DNA of 11,934 nucleotides, taken from the NCBI GenBank assembly GCA_002423305.1, contig DIVI01000051.1:1-11934 (forward strand), written 5' to 3'. The position numbers were made by a program, and so were the translations under genes. Source of the stretch: Methylococcus sp. UBA6136 (GTDB lineage: Bacteria; Pseudomonadota; Gammaproteobacteria; Methylococcales; Methylococcaceae). Numbering within the stretch: position 1 is the first letter of the stretch; the number at the start of each line of letters is the position of its first letter. The notes under the pieces are model-generated. The model worked only from the letters and a program-made list of their open reading frames with translations, did not search any database and was not told where the DNA came from. This document shows, one piece after another, positions 7,382-11,934 of the stretch.

Positions 7382-7387
7382 AGTATA
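7382..7387 (-). promoter_or_regulatory. Possible -10 box for the 587-aa gene operon
   Basis: On the minus strand this reads TATACT, about 35 bases before the chosen start at 7346. No convincing -35 is seen at 16-18 bp. If real, transcription would begin near 7376, which would exclude the upstream in-frame ATG at 7403 and support the 7346 start. Confidence 0.25.
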
Positions 7388-7492
7388 ACTGGCCGAGGCG
7401 CATCGTTGCTGTACAGACTATTGAGTAACCCCATAACGAGTGGTGATGAAGGGGGTTGGTGATTGAGGGCTGCTGCAATCTGAGGGGCAGAC

Positions 7493-7519
7493 TCCCCGGA
7501 GCCATCTAAGCCCCGGGGA
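7493..7519 (-). terminator. GC-rich stem-loop after the SulP-Usp gene
   Basis: TCCCCGG (7493-7499) and CCGGGGA (7513-7519) form a perfect 7-bp GC-rich stem with a 13-base loop, 11 bases beyond the SulP stop codon. The minus-strand sequence after it is not T-rich, so this may be an mRNA-stabilising 3' hairpin or part of a factor-dependent end rather than an intrinsic terminator. Confidence 0.35.
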
Positions 7520-7530
7520 TGCAAACTGCG

Positions 7531-9837
7531 TCAGTTGGTCTTCTGGTCGCGACGGCCCAGATTGGAGAGAAGCGCCTCCTTCAAACGCAGTCCCGTGCCA
7601 TGGTGTATCGCAAGAACCGGAATCTCGGCTTCAGCAAGCACTTGGGAGGCTACGCTGCCCAACAGGATGGAAGCGGCCTTGCTGCGGCCACGGGTGCCGA
7701 TAACGATGAGGTTCGATTCCTGCTCCTTTGCCTGTCGAATAATTTCGTTCGCTGGCTTGGAACTCTCGGCGAACACACCCTCGATCCGTACCCCGCCTTT
7801 TTCAATGAGTGAGAGGAAATTTTCCAGTGCAGCCCCCTCGTTATGCCGGACTTTTTCTACATGTTCCTCATAGCGAATCGAAGACTCGTCAAAGTAAACA
7901 TGCAACGCATAAACATCGCTTCTGGTTCTTTGCGCGATGCCGACGGCATTGGCGACACTTTCCTTCGACGGAGTTGAAAAGTCGATTGGGGCAATGATGT
8001 TGCGAATCTCTTCCGATGAGCCATCCGGAACGACCCACACCGAGCAGGGTGCCAGCATGGCAAGGTGAGAACCCAATGCGCGATGAGTCGCCAAGGGCTT
8101 ATGGTGGCCAAGCATGACCAAGTCCGCATTCTCCTGGACAATCTGTTCCAGCAAGCTGTCCAGGATATGAGTGCTGACGATGGCTTTGTAGTTGAGTTTT
8201 GGCTTGCTGGCCAATGGCGAGAAAAATGGGTCCACAAAGTCCCGCATTTTATTCTCCATCTGCTTGATTTGAGCCTGGCCAACATCCGGCGCGTTGTCAT
8301 CCAGAATGTGAACAAAATGGTATTCACCGCCAATGCCCAGGCTGGCCTGCCTTGCTGCATAACGAACAATGTCCCTGTCCGTTTTCTGGTAAGCGATGGG
8401 GACGATCACCTTATTGAACTCACCTGCAATCCGCATCACGCTGCCGGCCTCTGACCTCACTTCAGGGGTGACCGCATGAGTGGATGGCTTGTCGAAGAAG
8501 CGGTAAAGCAAACCGTAAATTACGAGTGCCAAGAGCACTCCCGTCAGAAAATCGGTGATGGGCACCATGATGGCGGTGAATATCATCAGGGCCGAGTGGA
8601 ATTTATTGTGATCCAGTACCTCTTTGATCTCAGCGGGCTTGATCATGTTGGAAGCAACCCATAACAGGATGCCGCCGATGCAGGCCATGGGCACCATTTC
8701 GAGGTAACTGGCTATGTAATAAGCCAGCGTCAGTTTAAGGATTGCCTTGAAGTAACCCGCCAATGGAGTGACCGCGCCGGCCTTGATGCTCGTGGCTGTC
8801 CGCGCCAGGGCGCCGGTGCAGGGGAAGCCGTTGACCAGGGGAACGAGCACCTGCACCAGACCTTGCCCCCATAGTTCCTTGTCGGGATTGAAGAGAGTTT
8901 TGCGGTTATCGGCCAAACGATCAGCCATGGATGAACACAGCAAGCTTTCGACGCCGGAAACAAAGACGATCGCGGCGACAAAGTACAGAATATCCATGAC
9001 CACGCCTCCGGTCAGCGCTGGCATGATGGGCGGCGTGAACACGAAGAAGTTGTTGGGAATGCTCCCGTAAATGTCCTTGACCAGGATGACCCCCTTGCCT
9101 GCAAATACGGTGGTGGCAAGGAAGGTGGCGACTCCGATGGAGATCAATGGGGCCGGGATGTAGATGGAAATTCTCAGCAGCAGTTTGGTCAGGAAAAAAG
9201 TCAACAGACCCAGTGTGAGTGACCAGGCATTGATCTTGTCGAAGTTCGAGTAGGCCGCCTGTATGTTGTGCCAGAGCCCGCCCTTGATGTCCTCGTCCTC
9301 ACCCAGAAGATCCTTGAAGTCTTCAAGGCCAAGGATGTCCTCGATGTTGGTTAGTGCAATTGCCACGGCAATGCCGACGGTGAAACCCACCACAATCGAA
9401 TTGGGCACGGCGCGTTTGATGTATTTTCCAAGGCCAAAAAGTCCCATGATCATCAAGGTGATCCCGGCGATGATTGATACCAAGACCAGGAAGCCATGTG
9501 CCTCTCGCAACGTGCCCCCACCCGCCTCGCCGTACTTGCTGATGAGCCCGGCAATCACCGGAATGAAAGCGGCCGTGGGTCCATACACCTGATACTTTGA
9601 CCCGCCCCAGGTTCTGCCGACCGCGCAGGCCAGTGCGCCGGCGATGATGCCTTGTTCGGGACGAAGGCCCATGGCCATGGCGAAACCCATGGCCATGGGG
9701 ATGGCGGTCAGGGCAACGATCAGACCGGCGCTGAAATCTCGATACGTTGTCTTGATCCAGGTATCTTTCGTGAAGTCTTCCCAGCGGCTGTCAAAAAATG
9801 TGTTGAATAGCCTTAAGCGTTCGATGATGGCATTCAT
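7531..9837 (-). CDS. SulP-family anion (probable bicarbonate) transporter fused to two UspA-like domains
   Basis: A 768-aa inner-membrane protein. Residues about 30-448 are the SulP/SLC26 core: AMGFAMAMG, YGPTAAFIPVIAG (85-97), then the conserved GVESLLCSSMADRL (295-308) and NGFPCTGALARTATSIKAGA (336-355), with some 10-14 hydrophobic spans. The usual STAS domain is missing. Instead the cytosolic C-terminus holds two universal-stress-protein folds: one at about 474-604 and one at 611-745. The second has a perfect G-x2-G-x9-G-S nucleotide motif (G714, G717, G727, S728); the first is degenerate (GHHK at 577-580, GS at 589-590). SulP proteins carry sulfate, bicarbonate or dicarboxylates. The carbonic anhydrase gene ends 76 bases upstream in the same direction, so bicarbonate is the best guess. 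No Shine-Dalgarno stands before the ATG at 9837. Nucleotide sensing by the Usp part is inference. Confidence 0.93.
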   Translation of the reverse strand: MNAIIERLRLFNTFFDSRWEDFTKDTWIKTTYRDFSAGLIVALTAIPMAMGFAMAMGLRPEQGIIAGALACAVGRTWGGSKYQVYGPTAAFIPVIAGLISKYGEAGGGTLREAHGFLVLVSIIAGITLMIMGLFGLGKYIKRAVPNSIVVGFTVGIAVAIALTNIEDILGLEDFKDLLGEDEDIKGGLWHNIQAAYSNFDKINAWSLTLGLLTFFLTKLLLRISIYIPAPLISIGVATFLATTVFAGKGVILVKDIYGSIPNNFFVFTPPIMPALTGGVVMDILYFVAAIVFVSGVESLLCSSMADRLADNRKTLFNPDKELWGQGLVQVLVPLVNGFPCTGALARTATSIKAGAVTPLAGYFKAILKLTLAYYIASYLEMVPMACIGGILLWVASNMIKPAEIKEVLDHNKFHSALMIFTAIMVPITDFLTGVLLALVIYGLLYRFFDKPSTHAVTPEVRSEAGSVMRIAGEFNKVIVPIAYQKTDRDIVRYAARQASLGIGGEYHFVHILDDNAPDVGQAQIKQMENKMRDFVDPFFSPLASKPKLNYKAIVSTHILDSLLEQIVQENADLVMLGHHKPLATHRALGSHLAMLAPCSVWVVPDGSSEEIRNIIAPIDFSTPSKESVANAVGIAQRTRSDVYALHVYFDESSIRYEEHVEKVRHNEGAALENFLSLIEKGGVRIEGVFAESSKPANEIIRQAKEQESNLIVIGTRGRSKAASILLGSVASQVLAEAEIPVLAIHHGTGLRLKEALLSNLGRRDQKTN

Positions 9838-9884
9838 GGTTTAGGGTAAAAAGTAAGGGGTAATCGCTGGCGGCGCTGGCGGGG

Positions 9885-9911
9885 GCAAATACTTAGTCGC
9901 CGAAGATTTGC
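9885..9911 (-). other. Intercistronic stem-loop between carbonic anhydrase and SulP genes
   Basis: GCAAAT-A-CTT (9885-9894) pairs with AAGATTTGC (9903-9911), a 9-bp stem with one bulged A and an 8-base loop, two bases beyond the carbonic anhydrase stop codon. The minus-strand side is followed by CCCCGCC, not T's, so it is not a plain terminator. It could stabilise or separate the two messages. Confidence 0.4.
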
Positions 9912-9913
9912 GA

Positions 9914-10555
9914 TCAGTTTTCAAACGAATATTGGTAGATGGGATTGATCTGACTACCGGGTGGCAGGCTGATCAGTTCCTTGATGATTCCATCGGTGAG
10001 TCCGTAAACCCAGCCATGGAGGTTAGGGCGGCTTTCGTTTTTCCAGGCGCTCTGGATGATGGAGGTATGAGCCAGGTTGTAGATCTGTTCGATCACATTA
10101 AGCTCAACCATTCTGGCTACCTGCTCGTCTTCAGTGCCGAATGCATCCAGTTCGTTCTGGTGTATGCGATGCACATCCTTGATGTGCTTCAGCCATTTGT
10201 TGACCATCAACAGCCCGGGGTTCTGTTTCTTGAGCGCAGCGCGGACGCCGCCGCAGTTGTAATGGCCGCAGACAATCACGTGTTCGACCTTGAGGACGTC
10301 CACGGCGTACTGCACTACGCTCAGGCTGTTGAAGTCGGTGGTAATGACCTGGTTGGCGATGTTGCGGTGGACGAACATTTCCCCGGGTTGAGCATTGACA
10401 ATGATCTCGGCGGGCACTCGGCTGTCGGAGCAGCCAATCCAAAGGATTTCGGGTTTTTGCACATCAGCCAGGCGTGCAAAGAAGTCTGGGTCGGTGGCGA
10501 CTTTGTCTTGCGCCCAAGCCTTGTTTTCCAGCATCAACTTTTCGAAAGTCTTCAC
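9914..10555 (-). CDS. can: Beta-class (type II, allosteric) carbonic anhydrase
   Basis: A 213-aa cytosolic zinc enzyme interconverting CO2 and bicarbonate. From the GTG start at 10555, zinc ligands fall on C42, D44, H98 and C101, the same numbers as in E. coli Can; CSDSR (42-46), HRNIAN (63-68) and GHYNCGG (97-103) are intact. W39, G41 and R64, linked in the Haemophilus enzyme to the non-catalytic bicarbonate site, are present, so type II allosteric control is likely. The start is chosen because GAGGA lies six bases upstream and the N-terminus (KTFEKLMLENKAWAQ) then aligns with E. coli Can; the frame stays open to a TTG at 10657, but those 34 extra residues do not look like family sequence. 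The SulP-Usp transporter gene follows 76 bases later, suggesting an inorganic-carbon uptake and retention unit. Divergent from the Nudix gene. Confidence 0.96.
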   Translation of the reverse strand: MKTFEKLMLENKAWAQDKVATDPDFFARLADVQKPEILWIGCSDSRVPAEIIVNAQPGEMFVHRNIANQVITTDFNSLSVVQYAVDVLKVEHVIVCGHYNCGGVRAALKKQNPGLLMVNKWLKHIKDVHRIHQNELDAFGTEDEQVARMVELNVIEQIYNLAHTSIIQSAWKNESRPNLHGWVYGLTDGIIKELISLPPGSQINPIYQYSFEN

Positions 10556-10614
10556 GTCAAGTCCTCGTAAAAATGAGGGATGGGAGTCAGATGAACACAA
10601 AAAAGGTTTTTCAT
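10552..10614 (-). CDS. Possible 20-codon leader peptide upstream of the carbonic anhydrase gene
   Basis: ATG at 10614 opens a 20-residue frame (MKNLFCVHLTPIPHFYEDLT) whose TGA overlaps the carbonic anhydrase GTG as GTGA, a layout typical of translational coupling. The CA Shine-Dalgarno lies within this frame. Against it: no good ribosome binding site precedes the ATG, and such a short frame can arise by chance. Confidence 0.2.
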   Translation of the reverse strand: MKNLFCVHLTPIPHFYEDLT

Positions 10615-10660
10615 CGAAATCATTACACCATGACTTCAGGTCTAAAACAACCGACAAATT

Positions 10661-10688
10661 ATCATATAAACCGCAAATTCAATCATAA
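10661..10688 (-). promoter_or_regulatory. Possible promoter for the carbonic anhydrase-SulP unit
   Basis: In the AT-rich divergent gap, the minus strand reads TTATGA (10688-10683), 16 bases, then TATGAT (10666-10661): a 5/6 match at -10 and 3/6 at -35. The 5' leader would be about 100 bases. The Nudix promoter should lie in the same gap, but I cannot place it. Confidence 0.35.
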
Positions 10689-10704
10689 CGGTTCAAAGGA
10701 ACCG
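10689..10704. promoter_or_regulatory. Perfect small inverted repeat in the divergent intergenic region
   Basis: CGGTTC (10689-10694) and GAACCG (10699-10704) are perfect complements around a 4-base AAAG spacer. It abuts the possible -35 of the carbonic anhydrase promoter and lies before the Nudix gene. Because it sits between two divergent genes a terminator role is unlikely; an operator is possible. Confidence 0.3.
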
Positions 10705-10757
10705 AGTGTGGCGGTGCCGGTGGTTCTTCGGTGCGTCCGTTCACTGAGGCATCAGCT

Positions 10758-11312
10758 ATGACGATGTCGATGGATGACCATGAAGGCTTGAGGCAGGCTT
10801 TTCGATTCTGTCCTCGTTGCGCCACGGCGGCACCCCGCATCAAACGGGACCGTGAGTTACAGTGCCCGCACTGCGGTCTGCGGTTTTTTTTCAACACCGC
10901 GGCGGCGGTCGGGGCCTTTGTTTTTGTGGGCAGTCAGCTGCTGTTGTGCGTGCGGGCCCATGAGCCCGGTAAGGGGCTATTGGATGTGCCGGGAGGGTTC
11001 ATCGAGTTCGATGAAAGTGTGGAGGAAGGGCTGCGGCGGGAAATCGCCGAGGAATTGTCGATCGAGGTGTCTGGATTGCGCTATCTCATGAGTGCGCCCA
11101 ACGATTATCGCTACGCCGGCATCCCGTACAAAACAGCGGACCTGTTCTTTCTCTGTGAAGCGGTGAATGGCGAGGGATGGCGGGCAGCGGACGATGTGGC
11201 AGAGCTTCTGCTTATCGATCCATCCCAGGTCAATCCGGACCAGTTCGCATTTGCCTCGACGCGCCGGGCGTTCAAGACTCTTCTGGGAACGCTGAAAACA
11301 GGAGTTTCATGA
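10758..11312 (+). CDS. Zinc-ribbon Nudix hydrolase
   Basis: A 184-aa cytosolic protein. An N-terminal zinc ribbon (C18-x2-C21 and C36-x2-C39) precedes a Nudix domain with the box G80-x5-E86-x7-R94-E95-I-x-E98-E99; the final Gly of the consensus is Ser101. The acidic residues that bind Mg2+ are intact, so nucleoside-diphosphate-X hydrolysis is expected. The zinc ribbon recalls NADH pyrophosphatase NudC, but the SQPWPFPxS motif that marks NADH-specific members is not present after the Nudix box, and the protein is shorter, so the substrate is unknown (ADP-ribose-like or other dinucleotides are possible). ATG 10758 is chosen because GAGG stands eight bases upstream; GTG 10731 in frame has no such site. 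It is divergent from the carbonic anhydrase gene and convergent with the downstream membrane protein gene. Confidence 0.88.
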   Translation: MTMSMDDHEGLRQAFRFCPRCATAAPRIKRDRELQCPHCGLRFFFNTAAAVGAFVFVGSQLLLCVRAHEPGKGLLDVPGGFIEFDESVEEGLRREIAEELSIEVSGLRYLMSAPNDYRYAGIPYKTADLFFLCEAVNGEGWRAADDVAELLLIDPSQVNPDQFAFASTRRAFKTLLGTLKTGVS

Positions 11313-11341
11313 CTCTTCCGTGGGTCAGGATGCGTCCGGCT

Positions 11342-11818
11342 TCAAGTGCCGCGTATCCATTCTTCGAGTTTGGCGGCGGCCAGCTTCTTGAGCTTGATGG
11401 CTCGTGTATAAGCTTCGGTTTCCTTGAGCCGTTCATGGGCCCAGGTCAACCATCGCGTGATCGTTGTGTAGAAAAAGGCAAACCAGACGAAGGTCATCAG
11501 CTTGCTGCGGGTCAGGGAGAAGATGTGGGAGATCAGCAAGGTGGCGGAGAGCTTGGTCGCCAGCAGTAGCACGATCCCTTGGATCACTTGCCCATGCGCA
11601 ATCAACCAGAACGCGATCAGCTTGACGGGCGCGATCAACACGACCGGCATCAGGAAGACGGTCATGGCGATGGCGGGGCTGGCCATTAACAGCCAGTGAT
11701 CAAACCGCTGCAGGTGGAGCCACACGGACAGTCGGCTACCCAGTTTTACCAGGGCATCCCAGAGCCATTCCTCGATAAGCAGGAAGACAGCCAGGACATT
11801 GAGCAGAATTTTTTTCAT
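11342..11818 (-). CDS. Small membrane protein of unknown function
   Basis: A 158-aa protein with several hydrophobic segments: residues 1-15 after the MKK start, about 45-72 (ASPAIAMTVFLMPVVLIAPV and following), about 76-100 (IQGIVLLLATKLSATLLISH), and about 105-125 (LMTFVWFAFFYTTITRWL). The tail is helical, Lys/Glu/Ala-rich and probably cytosolic. Similar compact proteins with a Pro-Lys motif inside the membrane stretch (here APVKLIAFWLI) are, as I recall, common uncharacterised proteins of beta- and gammaproteobacteria; I cannot name a function. ATG 11818 is preferred to the in-frame GTG at 11827; neither has a strong ribosome binding site. The short 29-base gap to the convergent Nudix gene has no clear terminator. 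Confidence 0.75.
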   Translation of the reverse strand: MKKILLNVLAVFLLIEEWLWDALVKLGSRLSVWLHLQRFDHWLLMASPAIAMTVFLMPVVLIAPVKLIAFWLIAHGQVIQGIVLLLATKLSATLLISHIFSLTRSKLMTFVWFAFFYTTITRWLTWAHERLKETEAYTRAIKLKKLAAAKLEEWIRGT

Positions 11819-11910
11819 GATGAGCACTTGGGTGAATGCGTATGCTGGCGTTGAATGTATTGGGAAGAGCTCGCATCAGACCCTAGTAGTGCGTTTCAGC
11901 AAAACCATTA

Positions 11911-11934
11911 CCGTTCGCGGTGAGCCCTTCGGCT
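11911..11934. repeat. Possible left arm of a dispersed palindromic repeat, cut by the window edge
   Basis: The closing bases CCGTTCGCGGTGAGCCCTTC plus GGCT resemble the 'CCGTTCG..GTGAGC..GTCGAA' class of intergenic palindromic repeats frequent in beta- and gammaproteobacteria. AGCC (11923-11926) and GGCT (11931-11934) already pair around CTTC. The other arm would lie beyond the window. The 11828-11910 stretch holds nothing else I can support. Confidence 0.4.

Noticed and set aside
7347..7505. 53-residue N-terminal extension of the 587-aa protein
   Set aside because: Precedes a normal Sec signal peptide and resembles non-coding sequence; contains a -10-like box on the same strand.
9908..10570. 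220-codon open frame on the + strand opposite carbonic anhydrase
   Set aside because: Lies entirely antisense to a certain gene with exact catalytic motifs; its translation shows no recognisable family and is explained by codon bias.
10556..10657. 34-residue N-terminal extension of carbonic anhydrase
   Set aside because: The GTG at 10555 has a good ribosome binding site and restores the E. coli Can numbering of all zinc ligands.
11310..11327. TGACTC / GGGTCA hairpin at the Nudix stop codon as a bidirectional terminator
   Set aside because: Short stem with one wobble pair and no T-run on either strand.
1..11934. CRISPR array, tRNA/rRNA genes, insertion sequences, phage genes
   Set aside because: No regularly spaced repeats, no tRNA-like cloverleaf or rRNA stretch recognised, and no transposase, integrase or phage structural motifs in any plausible frame.

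Overview
The window looks like chromosomal DNA from a free-living gammaproteobacterium of moderate-to-high GC. Evidence: a partial ccsA/ypjD-like cytochrome c assembly gene lies divergent to ffh, as in many gammaproteobacteria; the beta-carbonic anhydrase matches E. coli Can so closely that its metal ligands fall on the same residue numbers; the lipoprotein has a standard lipobox. A carbonic anhydrase next to a SulP anion transporter would suit an autotroph such as a sulphur oxidiser, but that is inference and the genus is not identified.

Layout. (1) 1-148 (-): N-terminus of a CcsA-like membrane protein, cut by the edge. (2) 231-1601 (+): ffh, the SRP GTPase. (3) 1602-4784 (+): instead of the ribosomal-protein operon that often follows ffh, there is an AT-richer gap with inverted repeats, a RelE/ParE-type toxin-antitoxin pair, and a 790-aa primase-helicase (archaeo-eukaryotic primase module, Cys4 zinc site, SF2 helicase) of the kind Pfam links to 'TOTE' conflict systems. 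This is a small accessory, probably defence-related, island. (4) 7346-4809 (-): two exported proteins in tight succession, a 587-aa periplasmic protein with a possible Cys-His-Asp triad and a DUF2272 lipoprotein with Ser where related CHAP/NlpC enzymes have Cys. (5) 10555-7531 (-): carbonic anhydrase followed by a SulP transporter fused to two UspA-like domains, a plausible bicarbonate handling unit. (6) 10758-11312 (+): zinc-ribbon Nudix hydrolase, divergent from the carbonic anhydrase. (7) 11818-11342 (-): small conserved-looking membrane protein. The last bases look like one arm of a dispersed palindromic repeat.

I found no rRNA, tRNA, CRISPR array, insertion sequence or phage gene. The most interesting elements are the primase-helicase, the paired exported Cys-protease-fold-like proteins, and the SulP-Usp-Usp/carbonic anhydrase unit. 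Several starts are placed inside the longest open frame (carbonic anhydrase, 587-aa protein, Nudix, antitoxin, 158-aa membrane protein); reasons are given in each entry.
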